A stretch of DNA of 64,000 nucleotides. It comes from Collimonas sp. OK412 (GTDB lineage Bacteria; Pseudomonadota; Gammaproteobacteria; Burkholderiales; Burkholderiaceae_D). Positions within the stretch are counted from its first letter, which is position 1. The number at the start of each line of letters is the position of its first letter. Below, piece by piece: positions 43,458 through 52,723 of the stretch. The notes beneath the pieces are model-generated. The model had not been told where the DNA came from. It ran no database searches and saw only the letters and a list, made by a program, of their open reading frames with translations. A program made the position numbers and the translations under genes. The stretch is taken from positions 62,001 through 126,000 of the forward strand of contig NZ_FOLC01000010.1 in assembly GCF_900112135.1 (NCBI RefSeq). Direction: 5' to 3'.

Positions 43458-46154
43458 ATGTCAGCCCAGCTCGACCAGGTTTTGGCCCAGGCCGCCAACG
43501 ATCCAGATGTCATTGAAACCCAAGAATGGCTTGATGCGCTAGAAGCTGTCATTGAAACCGAGGGCCCTGAACGCGCCCATTACCTGATGGAAAGAATGGT
43601 CGACCTGGCCCGCCGCCGCGGCGCCCAGATCCCGTTTTCCAGCAATACCGCATACGTCAACACCATTCCTGCCCACATGGGCGAGCATTGCCCGGGCGAC
43701 CTCGAGATCGAAGAGCGCCTGCGTTCGTGGATGCGCTGGAATGCGATGGCGATGGTGGTCAAGGCCAACCGCCTCGACGGCGACCTCGGCGGCCACCTCT
43801 CCAGCTTTGCCTCGCTGGCCAACATGCTGGGCATCGGCTTCAACCATTTCTGGCATGCACCTTCTGAAAACCACGGTGGCGACCTGCTGTACATCCAGGG
43901 CCACTCGTCGCCAGGCATCTACGCCCGCGCTTTCCTCGAAGGCCGCCTGACGGAAGAACAGCTGCTGCACTTCCGCCGCGAAGTCGACGGCAACGGCCTG
44001 TCCTCATACCCGCATCCGAAGCTGATGCCGGATTTCTGGCAATTCCCCACCGTATCGATGGGCCTGGGCCCGCTGATGGCGATCTACCAGGCGCGTTTCC
44101 TGAAGTACCTGCATGCACGCAGCATCGCCGATACCGCCAACCGCAAGGTCTGGGCTTTCTGCGGCGACGGCGAGATGGACGAACCGGAATCGATGGGCGC
44201 CATCGGCATGGCCGGCCGCGAACGCCTGGACAACCTGGTGATGGTGGTCAACTGCAACCTGCAGCGCCTGGACGGTCCGGTGCGCGGCAACGGCAAGATC
44301 ATCCAGGAACTGGAAAGCGATTTCCGCGGCGCCGGCTGGAACGTGGTCAAGGTGATCTGGGGCGCCGGCTGGGACGACCTGCTGGCGCGCGACAAGGAAG
44401 GCATCCTGCAGCGCGTGATGATGGAAACCGTCGACGGCGAATACCAGAACTACAAGGCCAAGGACGGCGCATTCGTGCGCAAGCATTTCTTCGGCAAGCA
44501 TCCGAAACTGCTGGAACTGGTCAGCAAGATGTCGGACGACGACATCTGGCACCTGACCCGCGGCGGCCACGATCCGCACAAGATCTACGCTGCCTTCAAG
44601 GTAGCGCAGGAACACAAGGGCCAGCCTACCGTCTTGCTGGTCAAGAGCATCAAGGGCTACGGCTTCGGCAAATCGGGCGAAGCGCGCAACACCGCGCACA
44701 ACACCAAGAAGCTCGACGACGAAGCCATCAAGGCCATGCGCGACCGCTTCCAGCTGCCGATTTCCGACGACCAGCTGCCTGACGTGCCGTTCTTCAAGCC
44801 GTCCGACGACACCCCGGAAATGCAATACCTGCACGCCCGCCGCAAAGCGCTGGGCGGCTACCTGCCGCAGCGCCGCCAGAAAGCCGACGAAGTGCTGGTG
44901 GTGCCGGAACTGTCCGCATTCAAGGGCGCGCTGGAACCGACCGCGGAAGGCCGCGAGATTTCCACCACCCAGGCTTACGTGCGCATCCTGAACACCCTGC
45001 TGCGCGACCCGAGCCTGGGCCAGCGCGTCGTGCCTATCATGGTCGACGAATCGCGTACTTTCGGCATGGAAGGCTTGTTCCGCCAGATCGGCATTTTCAG
45101 CCAGGTCGGCCAGCTGTACGAGCCGGTCGATAAAGACCAGGTGATGTACTACCGTGAAGACAAGGCCGGCCAGATCCTGCAGGAAGGCATCAACGAAGCC
45201 GGCGGCATGAGCTCGTGGATTGCCGCGGCAACTTCGTACTCGACCAACAACCGGGTCATGATCCCGTTCTACACTTATTACTCGATGTTCGGCCTGCAGC
45301 GTATCGGCGACCTGGCATGGGCAGCCGGCGACATGCGCGCCCGCGGCTTCCTGCTGGGCGGCACCGCCGGCCGCACCACGCTCAACGGCGAAGGCTTGCA
45401 GCACGAAGACGGCCACAGCCACGTGCTGGCGTCGACCATCCCGAACTGCGTGCCTTACGATCCGACCTTCTCGCACGAAGTGGCGGTCATCATGCATGAC
45501 GGCCTGCGCCGCATGGTCACCAACCAGGAAGACGTGTTCTACTACCTGACCCTGATGAACGAGAACTACAGCCATCCAGGCCTGAAGGAAGGCCAGGAAG
45601 AGGGCATCATCAAGGGCCTCTACCTGCTGCAGGAAGGCGGCAAGAAGAACAAGCAGCGCGTGCAGCTGATGGGTTCCGGCACCATCCTGCGCGAAGTCAT
45701 CGAAGGCGCAGCCTTGCTGGCCAGCGACTGGGGCGTGGACGCCGATGTCTGGTCGGCGCCGTCGTTCACCCTGCTGGCGCGCGACGGCCAGGACGTGGAA
45801 CGCTGGAACATGCTGCACCCGACGGACGCTCCGCGCGTGGCGCACATCACCCAGTGCCTGAAAGACACCGCCGGTCCGATCATCGTTTCCACCGACTACA
45901 TGCGTACTTTTGCTGAGCAAGCGCGTGCTTTCATTCCTGCCGGCCGTACTTACAAGGTGCTGGGCACGGACGGCTTCGGCCGTTCCGACACACGCGCCAA
46001 GCTGCGTGAATTCTTTGAAGTCAACCGTTATTATGTAGCGGTGGCGGCATTGAAGGCATTGGCCGACGAAGGCAAGATCAAAGCCTCGGTTGTCGCCGAT
46101 GCCATTACCAAGTATGGTATCAATCCGGAGAAGCCGAATCCGGTCACGCAATAA
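43458..46154 (+). CDS. aceE: pyruvate dehydrogenase E1 component (homodimeric)
   Basis: An 898-residue thiamine diphosphate enzyme that decarboxylates pyruvate and passes acetyl to E2. It is the single-chain homodimeric E1 of Gram-negatives. The ThDP motif is CGDGEMDEPESMGAIGMAGR ending in VNCNLQRLDGPVRGN; the transketolase-type middle and C-terminal domains follow (MVDESRTFGMEGLF; GRSDTRAKLREFFEV). Start at 43458 (MSAQLDQ) has CAGGAG upstream. First gene of aceE-aceF-(Ntn)-lpdA. Confidence 0.95.
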   Translation: MSAQLDQVLAQAANDPDVIETQEWLDALEAVIETEGPERAHYLMERMVDLARRRGAQIPFSSNTAYVNTIPAHMGEHCPGDLEIEERLRSWMRWNAMAMVVKANRLDGDLGGHLSSFASLANMLGIGFNHFWHAPSENHGGDLLYIQGHSSPGIYARAFLEGRLTEEQLLHFRREVDGNGLSSYPHPKLMPDFWQFPTVSMGLGPLMAIYQARFLKYLHARSIADTANRKVWAFCGDGEMDEPESMGAIGMAGRERLDNLVMVVNCNLQRLDGPVRGNGKIIQELESDFRGAGWNVVKVIWGAGWDDLLARDKEGILQRVMMETVDGEYQNYKAKDGAFVRKHFFGKHPKLLELVSKMSDDDIWHLTRGGHDPHKIYAAFKVAQEHKGQPTVLLVKSIKGYGFGKSGEARNTAHNTKKLDDEAIKAMRDRFQLPISDDQLPDVPFFKPSDDTPEMQYLHARRKALGGYLPQRRQKADEVLVVPELSAFKGALEPTAEGREISTTQAYVRILNTLLRDPSLGQRVVPIMVDESRTFGMEGLFRQIGIFSQVGQLYEPVDKDQVMYYREDKAGQILQEGINEAGGMSSWIAAATSYSTNNRVMIPFYTYYSMFGLQRIGDLAWAAGDMRARGFLLGGTAGRTTLNGEGLQHEDGHSHVLASTIPNCVPYDPTFSHEVAVIMHDGLRRMVTNQEDVFYYLTLMNENYSHPGLKEGQEEGIIKGLYLLQEGGKKNKQRVQLMGSGTILREVIEGAALLASDWGVDADVWSAPSFTLLARDGQDVERWNMLHPTDAPRVAHITQCLKDTAGPIIVSTDYMRTFAEQARAFIPAGRTYKVLGTDGFGRSDTRAKLREFFEVNRYYVAVAALKALADEGKIKASVVADAITKYGINPEKPNPVTQ

Positions 46155-46317
46155 GGTACTGGTCTTGATATCTGGATAACAAGCAGCAATACGCAAGATA
46201 CGTAAGAGTAACCAAGCCAGTATTAAAATTTCCACGGCTGTCATGCGCGGGCCTGAATTTTCTGAAAGGAAACTCAGGCCCGCGATGTGCAGCGGGCAGA
46301 ATGAATGGAGCTAAGCG

Positions 46318-47652
46318 ATGAGTATGGTGGAAGTCAAAGTCCCGGATATCGGCGACGTCAGTGAAGTTGAAGTCATTGAATTGATGGTGAAAGTCGGCGA
46401 CACGGTAAAGGTAGACCAGTCGCTGATCACCGTCGAATCCGACAAGGCCAGCATGGAAATCCCGTCCAGCCATGCGGGCGTGATCAAGGAATTGAAAGTC
46501 AAGCTGGGCGACAAGGTCAAGGAAGGCACGCTGGTGCTGGTGCTGGAAGCCGATGCGGCGGCCGGCGCTCCTGCCAGCGCCCCGGCTGCGGCAGCGCCGG
46601 CGCCGGCCGCGGCAGCTCCGGCCCCAACCCCTGCGCCAGCAGCGGCAGAAAACAAACCGACTCCAGCAGCTGCGCCCGCTCCGGCGGCGCCGGCACCGGC
46701 GCACGCCAGCGGCGGCATCCCGCATGCATCGCCGTCGGTGCGCAAGTTCGCGCGCGAACTGGGTGTTGACCTGAGCAAGGTCGCCGGCACCGGCATCAAG
46801 GCCCGCATCACCCACGAAGATGTACAGAATTACGTCAAGGGCGTGATCTCCGGCGCGGCCGGCGGCAGCGCTGCCGCTGCGGGCAGCAAGGGCGGCAGCG
46901 GCGTCGGCCTGGACCTGCTGGCATGGCCGTCGCTGGACTTCAGCAAACAGGGGCCGACCGAGTTGCTGCCGCTGTCGCGCATCAAGAAGCTCAGCGGTCC
47001 GAACCTGCATCGCAACTGGGTCATGATCCCGCACGTCACGCAATTCGACGAAGCCGACATCACCGAACTGGAAGAATTCCGCAAGCAAGCCAACGACAGC
47101 TTCGCCAAGGCCAAGTCGCCGGTCAAGCTGACCATGCTGGCGTTCGTGATCAAAGCCAGCGTCGCGGCGCTGAAGAAATTCCCGGCATTCAACGCTTCGC
47201 TCGACGGCAAGGGTGAAAACCTGATCCTCAAGCAGTACTACAACATCGGTTTTGCTGCCGATACGCCGAATGGCCTGGTGGTGCCGGTGATCAAGGATGC
47301 CGACAAGAAAGGCATCAGCCAGATTGCCTTGGAAATGGGCGAACTGTCCGCACAGGCGCGCGAAGGCAAGCTGAAGCCGGCCGACATGCAAGGCGCGACC
47401 TTCACGATTTCGTCGCTGGGCGGCATCGGCGGCACGGCATTTACGCCGATCATCAATGCGCCTGAAGTCGCCATCCTGGGCTTGTCGAAAGCGTCGATGA
47501 AACCGGTATGGGACGGCAAGCAGTTCGTGCCGCGCCTGATGATGCCGACCTCCCTGTCCTATGACCACCGCGTGGTCGACGGCGCCATGGGTGCGCGTTT
47601 CAGCGTCTACCTGGCTGAAGTGCTGGCCGACATGCGCAAGACACTGTTGTGA
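46318..47652 (+). CDS. aceF: dihydrolipoamide acetyltransferase, pyruvate dehydrogenase E2
   Basis: A 444-residue E2 with one lipoyl domain (1-80; lipoylated Lys43 in [10 protein letters not shown]), an Ala/Pro-rich hinge (about 82-130), a peripheral subunit-binding domain (about 140-178; ASPSVRKFARELGVDLSKV) and the catalytic core with SYDHRVVDGA at the end. A single lipoyl domain is fewer than the three of E. coli AceF; extra lipoyl domains occur on E3 in this operon. The 163-base gap after aceE has no terminator. Confidence 0.95.
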   Translation: MSMVEVKVPDIGDVSEVEVIELMVKVGDTVKVDQSLITVESDKASMEIPSSHAGVIKELKVKLGDKVKEGTLVLVLEADAAAGAPASAPAAAAPAPAAAAPAPTPAPAAAENKPTPAAAPAPAAPAPAHASGGIPHASPSVRKFARELGVDLSKVAGTGIKARITHEDVQNYVKGVISGAAGGSAAAAGSKGGSGVGLDLLAWPSLDFSKQGPTELLPLSRIKKLSGPNLHRNWVMIPHVTQFDEADITELEEFRKQANDSFAKAKSPVKLTMLAFVIKASVAALKKFPAFNASLDGKGENLILKQYYNIGFAADTPNGLVVPVIKDADKKGISQIALEMGELSAQAREGKLKPADMQGATFTISSLGGIGGTAFTPIINAPEVAILGLSKASMKPVWDGKQFVPRLMMPTSLSYDHRVVDGAMGARFSVYLAEVLADMRKTLL

Positions 47653-47734
47653 TGCCAGGCGGCGTCGGCTGAAAGAGCAGCGTGTTTCAGCCGGCGCCGC
47701 TTGCGGTCAATTGGCATACAGATGGAGAGCAATT

Positions 47735-48328
47735 ATGACTACCTGCGTTGTCGTCAAAAAAAATGGGCAGATCGCGATTGCATCGGACTCGCTGGTGACT
47801 TTCGGCGATACCCGCTTGTCGCATGCCTATGAGGTCAACAACAAGATATTCCAGATCGGCGAATCGTATATCACGCTGGCCGGCACCGCCGCGCATTTTC
47901 CCGTGATGCGCAAGCTGCTGACGGGGATGGGCGAAGAGTGCAAGCTGAATAGCCGCGATGAGGTGTTCGATACCTTTTCCAAGGTGCACACCATCCTCAA
48001 GGACCAGTATTTCCTGAACACCAAAGAGGATGAAGACGACCCTTACGAGTCGTCGCAGATCACTGCCCTGGTTGCCAATCCTTACGGCATCTTCGGCGTG
48101 TATTCGTATCGCGAGGTATTCAGTTTCGACCGTTTCTGGGGCATAGGCAGCGGCCGCAATTTCGCCCTGGGCGCGATGTATGCGGTGTATGACAAGGACG
48201 TCAGCGCGCAGCATATCGCCGAGGTAGGGATTCATGCCGGCGTTGAATTCGATAAAAGTTCTGCCATGCCCTTGCGCATCCACAGTTTTGAAATGAAATT
48301 GCCGCCTGGCGCGTCGCCGGACGCGTAA
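47735..48328 (+). CDS. proteasome-like Ntn hydrolase inside the pdh operon
   Basis: A 197-residue protein that starts [20 protein letters not shown] followed by VTFGDTRLS, the layout of HslV/proteasome beta-type Ntn hydrolases in which removal of Met leaves an N-terminal Thr nucleophile. The rest ([39 protein letters not shown]) keeps the fold signature. GGAGAG lies before ATG 47735. There is no HslU gene nearby. It sits between aceF and lpdA with short gaps, so it is transcribed with the dehydrogenase complex; the substrate is unknown. Confidence 0.75.
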   Translation: MTTCVVVKKNGQIAIASDSLVTFGDTRLSHAYEVNNKIFQIGESYITLAGTAAHFPVMRKLLTGMGEECKLNSRDEVFDTFSKVHTILKDQYFLNTKEDEDDPYESSQITALVANPYGIFGVYSYREVFSFDRFWGIGSGRNFALGAMYAVYDKDVSAQHIAEVGIHAGVEFDKSSAMPLRIHSFEMKLPPGASPDA

Positions 48329-48395
48329 GCGGCGCGCAGCATACAACATCACACATTTTTCCTCCCGACGGAGGAGCGAGCATGGAGCAAACGCT

Positions 48396-50501
48396 ATGAG
48401 CATGGTTGAAGTCAAAGTCCCGGATATCGGCGACGTCAAGGATGTAGAAGTCATCGAACTGATGGTCAAGGTGGGCGATACCGTCAAGGTCGACCAGTCG
48501 CTGATCACGGTCGAATCGGACAAGGCCAGCATGGAAATCCCTTCCAGCCAGGCCGGCGTCATCAAGGAAATCAAGGTCAAGGTAGGCGACAAGGTCAGCG
48601 AAGGTTCGCTGATGCTGGTGCTGGAAGCCGCCGGCGCCGCGGCTGCAGCTGCAGCGCCCGCCGCCGCGCCGGCGCCGGCTCCGGTTGCTGCCGCAGCAGC
48701 GCCTGCAGCCGCGGCGCCTGCCGCATCCGGCGCCGCCGGCATCGTCGAGATCAAGGTGCCGGATATCGGCGATGTCAAGGATGTCGATGTCATCGAACTG
48801 ATGGTCAAGGCCGGCGACAGCGTCAAGGTCGACCAGTCGCTGATCACGGTCGAATCGGACAAGGCAAGCATGGAAATTCCTTCCAGCCACGCCGGCGTGA
48901 TCAAGGAAGTCAAGGTCAAGGTGGGCGACAAGGTCAGCGAAGGTTCGCTGATCCTGGTGCTGGAAACTACCGGCGCCGCTGCCGCCGCGCCGGCAGTGGC
49001 GCCTTCTGCTCCGGCAGCCGCGCCTGCGGCGCCTGCCGTGGCCGCTCCCGCCGCCGTCAGTTTCGCCGGCAAGGTCGATGTCGAATGCGACACCATGGTG
49101 CTGGGCGCCGGCCCCGGCGGTTATACCGCGGCTTTCCGCGCCGCCGACCTCGGCCAGAGCGTGGTGATGATCGAGCGCTATCCTAGCCTGGGCGGGGTTT
49201 GCCTGAACGTCGGCTGTATCCCGTCCAAGGCATTGCTGCATGCAGCCAAGGTGATTACCGAAGCCGAGGAGATGGCGCATTTCGGCGTCAAGATGTCGGC
49301 GCCGGAAATCGATATCGATGCCCTGCGCGGCTGGAAGGAAAGCGTCATCAAGAAACTGACCGGCGGCTTGTCCGGCCTGTCCAAGGCGCGCAAAGTGCAG
49401 GTGCTGACCGGCAAGGGTGAATTCAGCTCGGCCAATACGATTACCGTGGCCACTGCCGAGGGGCCGAAAGTGGTCGGCTTCAAGAATGCGATCATCGCCG
49501 CCGGTTCGTCGGTTGCCCGCATTCCCGGTTTCCCGTACGACGATCCGCGCCTGATCGATTCCACCGGCGCGCTGGAACTGCGCCAGATCCCGAAGAAGCT
49601 GCTGGTCATCGGCGGCGGCATCATCGGCCTCGAAATGGCTTGCGTCTATGACGCGCTCGGCTCCAAGGTAACCGTGGTCGAATTTGCCGACGGCCTGATT
49701 CCGGCAGCGGACCGCGATGTGGTCAAGCCGCTGCAGAAACGCATCGAAAAACGCTACGAAGCGATTTACCTGAAAACCAAGGTGACCAAGCTGGAAGCCC
49801 TGAAAGAAGGCTTGCGCGCAACGTTTGAAGGCGCCGACAGCAGCTCTCCCGCAGCACCGGAACCGCAGCTGTACGACATGGTGCTGGTGGCAGTAGGCCG
49901 CCGTCCCAACGGCAAGGAAATCGCCGCCGAAAAAGCCGGCGTGATCGTCAACGAGCGCGGTTTCATCCCGGCCAGCAAGCAGCAGCGCACCAACGTGCCG
50001 CATATCTTCGCCATCGGCGATATCTGCGGCGATCCGATGCTGGCCCACAAAGCCACCAACGAAGCCAAGGTTGCCGCCGAAGTGATCGCCGGCCACAAGG
50101 TCGAGTTCGATGCGATGACGATTCCTTCGGTGGCCTACACCGATCCGGAAATCGCATGGATGGGCTTGACCGAAACCGAAGCCAAGGCCAAGGGCATTCC
50201 TTTCGAAAAAGCCAATTTCCCGTGGGCGGCAAGCGGCCGCGCGCTGGCGATGGGACGTGACGACGGCATGACCAAGCTGTTGTGGGATCCGGCTACCAAG
50301 CGCATCATCGGCGCCGGCATTGTCGGCGTGAATGCCGGCGAACTGCTGGCGGAAACCGTGCTGGCGATGGAAATGGGCGCCGACCTGGAAGACCTGGCGC
50401 TGACCATCCATGCGCATCCGACCTTGTCGGAAACGCCGATGTTTGCGGCAGAGATGGGCCTGGGTACGATTACCGACCTGTTCATTCCGAAGAAGAAATA
50501 A
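48396..50501 (+). CDS. lpdA: dihydrolipoamide dehydrogenase (E3) with two N-terminal lipoyl domains
   Basis: A 701-residue flavoprotein. Two tandem lipoyl domains (1-80 and about 115-195; Lys43 and Lys156 in [10 protein letters not shown]) on Ala/Pro linkers precede an E3 core (about 230-701) with FAD motif [17 protein letters not shown], redox disulfide [13 protein letters not shown] (Cys269, Cys274), the NAD site [12 protein letters not shown] and the C-terminal HAHPTLSE base. Neisseria- and Ralstonia-type E3 carry one such domain; two is unusual to my knowledge. The lipoyl-coding DNA is almost the same in aceF and both copies here, so gene conversion is likely. Confidence 0.93.
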   Translation: MSMVEVKVPDIGDVKDVEVIELMVKVGDTVKVDQSLITVESDKASMEIPSSQAGVIKEIKVKVGDKVSEGSLMLVLEAAGAAAAAAAPAAAPAPAPVAAAAAPAAAAPAASGAAGIVEIKVPDIGDVKDVDVIELMVKAGDSVKVDQSLITVESDKASMEIPSSHAGVIKEVKVKVGDKVSEGSLILVLETTGAAAAAPAVAPSAPAAAPAAPAVAAPAAVSFAGKVDVECDTMVLGAGPGGYTAAFRAADLGQSVVMIERYPSLGGVCLNVGCIPSKALLHAAKVITEAEEMAHFGVKMSAPEIDIDALRGWKESVIKKLTGGLSGLSKARKVQVLTGKGEFSSANTITVATAEGPKVVGFKNAIIAAGSSVARIPGFPYDDPRLIDSTGALELRQIPKKLLVIGGGIIGLEMACVYDALGSKVTVVEFADGLIPAADRDVVKPLQKRIEKRYEAIYLKTKVTKLEALKEGLRATFEGADSSSPAAPEPQLYDMVLVAVGRRPNGKEIAAEKAGVIVNERGFIPASKQQRTNVPHIFAIGDICGDPMLAHKATNEAKVAAEVIAGHKVEFDAMTIPSVAYTDPEIAWMGLTETEAKAKGIPFEKANFPWAASGRALAMGRDDGMTKLLWDPATKRIIGAGIVGVNAGELLAETVLAMEMGADLEDLALTIHAHPTLSETPMFAAEMGLGTITDLFIPKKK

Positions 50502-50521
50502 GACGGACGCTGTCCGCATGT

Positions 50522-50563
50522 AAAAAAAAGCCGTTCCGGTTGATTCCGGAACGGCTTTTTTAT
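50522..50563. terminator. bidirectional terminator, lpdA / NlpC gene
   Basis: GCCGTTCCGG (50530-50539), a 6-base loop and CCGGAACGGC (50546-50555), with A run before and T run after. It closes the pdh operon and the converging lipoprotein gene. Confidence 0.92.
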
Positions 50564-50587
50564 TTGTGGCAGCAATCAGTTGCAAGC

Positions 50588-51079
50588 CTAATCGAAATAC
50601 CGGCGCACTGCCTCGAAGCGTGTTGCGTAATACCGGTTGTCGAGACGGTCTATGCGCACCTTGCCGTTGGTCGAAGGCGCGTTGATGAAACGGCCGTCGC
50701 CGATATAAATGCCGACATGGGAAAAAGCCCGGTTCATCGTGTTGAAGAAAACCAGGTCCCCGGGGCGCAGCTCAGTCCTGGAGATGGCTCGGCCTTGGCG
50801 CGCAATGTCTGCCGCGCTGCCGCTGACCTTGAGTCCCGCCGCCTGCCTGTACACGTAACTGACCATGCCGCTGCAATCGAGCCCGGCTTCCGGATTCTTG
50901 CCGCCGAAACGGTAGTTGGTGTCGATCAGGCCCAGCGAATAGATGACGATGTCGTTGCCTTTATCGCTGACCGGTGTGTCGTCGGCCGAGCCCGGGCGTA
51001 CCGAGCCGGTTCCGCCGCAGGCTGCCAGCAACAGCGCCAGGCAACAAATAAGAAGGTTTTTTATCGTCATCAGGTACAT
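50588..51079 (-). CDS. NlpC/P60-family lipoprotein (cell-wall endopeptidase)
   Basis: A 163-residue protein with a lipobox (LALLLAAC) after a short signal and an NlpC/P60 domain (about 45-163). Catalytic Cys lies in GLDCSGMVSYVY, His in FSHVGIYIGDGRFINAP. It would hydrolyse gamma-D-Glu-diaminopimelate bonds in peptidoglycan at the outer membrane. A Met at 51067 (MTIKNLL) is an equally good start. It lies 26 bases downstream of the argD-type gene, probably one transcript. Confidence 0.85.
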   Translation of the reverse strand: MYLMTIKNLLICCLALLLAACGGTGSVRPGSADDTPVSDKGNDIVIYSLGLIDTNYRFGGKNPEAGLDCSGMVSYVYRQAAGLKVSGSAADIARQGRAISRTELRPGDLVFFNTMNRAFSHVGIYIGDGRFINAPSTNGKVRIDRLDNRYYATRFEAVRRYFD

Positions 51080-51104
51080 CGCTCCAGACAGGTTTGACCG
51101 GGTC

Positions 51105-52319
51105 TCATTTCTCCAGCTTGCTTAACACGTCCGACAGCATGGCGATCATCTGGTCGATTTCGGCGATCGTCACGTTCAGCGCCGGCATGAAACGCAGCAG
51201 GTTAGGGCGCGGCGAATTGAGCAGCAAGCCTACCGGATTCATGTCGCGTGCGATATCGACGATCTGCGGTCCGATATCCTTGCCCAGCTTCAGCGCCCGC
51301 AGCAAACCTTCGCCCCGCTCGCCTTCGAGTCCGTGTTTCGCAGTTAGTTTCAGCAGCTCGCTGCTCAGGTAGGCGCCCTTGTCTTTCACCGATTGCAGGA
51401 AACCCGGCGCCAGCAAGGCCCTGATCACCGCGACGCCGACTGCCGTCATCAGCGGATTGCCATTGTAAGTGCCGCCCTGGTCGCCGGCTTCGAAGCAGGC
51501 GATCTCTTCGCGCGCCAGCAGCGCCGCCAGCGGCACGCCACCGCCTATGCCTTTGCCCAGGGTCATGATGTCCGGCGTGATGCCCGACAGCTGGTAAGCG
51601 AACAGTTCGCCGGTGCGGCCCATGCCGGATTGCACTTCATCGACGATCAGCAGGATGCCGCGCTGCTTGGTCAGTTCGCGCAAGCCTTGCATGAATTCGC
51701 GGCTGGCCGGGATCACGCCGCTTTCGCCTTGCACCGGCTCCAGCATGACGGCCACGGTCTTGTCGTTGATCAGGCTCTCGACGCTGGCCAGGTCGTTCAG
51801 TTCCGCTTTCGGGAAACCCGGCACTTGCGGTGCAAAAATGGTGTCCCAGCCCGGCTTGCCGCTGGCCGACATGGTCGCCAGCGTGCGGCCGTGGAAGCTG
51901 TGGTTGAAAGTGATGATCTCGAAGCGATGCTGGCCCGCCTGGTTCGGATTCTTCTTGCCCCATTTGCGCGCCAGCTTGATCGCGCCTTCATTGGCTTCGG
52001 CGCCGCTATTGGTGAAGAACACACGGTCGAAACAGGAATTGGCGGTCAGCAGGCCGGCCAGTTCGATCGACGGTGCGTTGTAGAAAGCAGGCGAAGGATT
52101 GAGGATCTTTTTCGACTGCGCCAGCAGCGCATCCTGGATGCATTGCGGCGAGTGGCCCAGCGCATTGACGGCCCAGCCCTGCAGATAATCCAGGTAGCGT
52201 TTGCCGGTGTGATCCGTCATCCACATGCCGTCGCCTTCGGTAAACACCAGGGGCGGGCGGTTGGTGATGTACATCAGGTCGTTAACCGGGTATTCGCTGA
52301 ATTCCACGCTGTGTTCCAT
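51105..52319 (-). CDS. argD: acetylornithine/aspartate-family class III aminotransferase (ArgD-like)
   Basis: A 404-residue PLP enzyme. [51 protein letters not shown] and the Schiff-base Lys in [16 protein letters not shown] define class III aminotransferases; length and wording fit acetylornithine transaminase of arginine synthesis. GGAG lies 8 bases before ATG 52319. The upstream leader with consecutive Arg codons and a terminator supports a role in arginine metabolism and suggests control by arginyl-tRNA supply. Confidence 0.85.
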   Translation of the reverse strand: MEHSVEFSEYPVNDLMYITNRPPLVFTEGDGMWMTDHTGKRYLDYLQGWAVNALGHSPQCIQDALLAQSKKILNPSPAFYNAPSIELAGLLTANSCFDRVFFTNSGAEANEGAIKLARKWGKKNPNQAGQHRFEIITFNHSFHGRTLATMSASGKPGWDTIFAPQVPGFPKAELNDLASVESLINDKTVAVMLEPVQGESGVIPASREFMQGLRELTKQRGILLIVDEVQSGMGRTGELFAYQLSGITPDIMTLGKGIGGGVPLAALLAREEIACFEAGDQGGTYNGNPLMTAVGVAVIRALLAPGFLQSVKDKGAYLSSELLKLTAKHGLEGERGEGLLRALKLGKDIGPQIVDIARDMNPVGLLLNSPRPNLLRFMPALNVTIAEIDQMIAMLSDVLSKLEK

Positions 52320-52340
52320 ATGGCTACTCCAAATAAGGGC

Positions 52341-52456
52341 AAAAAAAAACCACAGGCAGCGCCTGTGGCTTCGTGATCAATCGACGGTCACGCGCACGGC
52401 TTACCTGGCAGAGGCAATGGGTTACGGCGTCGCAACAATGTTCGGATCATGTTCAT
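52341..52456 (-). promoter_or_regulatory. putative arginine attenuator: leader peptide and terminator before argD
   Basis: A 22-codon frame (52456-52388) begins MNMIRTLLRRRN, with Arg codons CGA and then CGA-CGC-CGT in a row, and ends in TGA 20 bases before a perfect terminator (GCCTGTGG/CCACAGGC, 52368-52350, loop of 3, nine T). The argD ribosome site follows directly. A GCCTCTG segment in the late leader codons can pair with CACAGGC of the terminator with one mismatch, a possible antiterminator. Layout matches ribosome-mediated attenuation; the mechanism is inferred. Confidence 0.65.
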
Positions 52457-52463
52457 GACGCAA

Positions 52464-52492
52464 ATATTAGGACTTTTTGTGTGGTGCGTCAA
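52464..52492 (-). promoter_or_regulatory. argD-leader promoter
   Basis: On the minus strand TTGACG (52492-52487), exactly 17 bases, then TAATAT (52469-52464). It is close to the sigma-70 consensus. The predicted start (about 52457) falls at or just before the leader-peptide ATG (52456), so the leader may be translated from a leaderless or nearly leaderless mRNA. Confidence 0.7.
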
Positions 52493-52499
52493 AAAAAAT

Positions 52500-52723
52500 T
52501 TGCACTGCTGTGGCCGCCGGCCAAGGGCGATATCCCGTCGTCTGCCCGCGGCAGGCCGCAACGGCCGGGACCTGGTAACGAAATGATTAAAATAGTTCTC
52601 AAAAAGCAATTAAATCTGATATCTTCCACAATCATGCTTTTGAGCAATCCAATGCCGTAATGCCTGGCGCGGGGCGGAGGTTGAAATCGCTGCCGTCCTG
52701 GCCACCCCCCGAGGAGGTGCATT
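52500..52723. other. intergenic, argD promoter to unknown gene pair
   Basis: No gene is supported. The region separates divergent transcripts and ends in a very strong ribosome site, GAGGAGG, before GTG 52724. A promoter for the rightward pair was not located. Confidence 0.3.

Noticed and set aside
44004-46244. 746-codon open frame antisense to aceE
   Set aside because: Shadow of a highly biased, well conserved gene; composition (His/Val/Gln-rich) is that of an antisense frame.
48201-50585. 794-codon open frame antisense to lpdA
   Set aside because: Shadow frame; low-complexity Ser/Gly/Arg stretches mirror the Ala/Pro linkers of the lipoyl domains.
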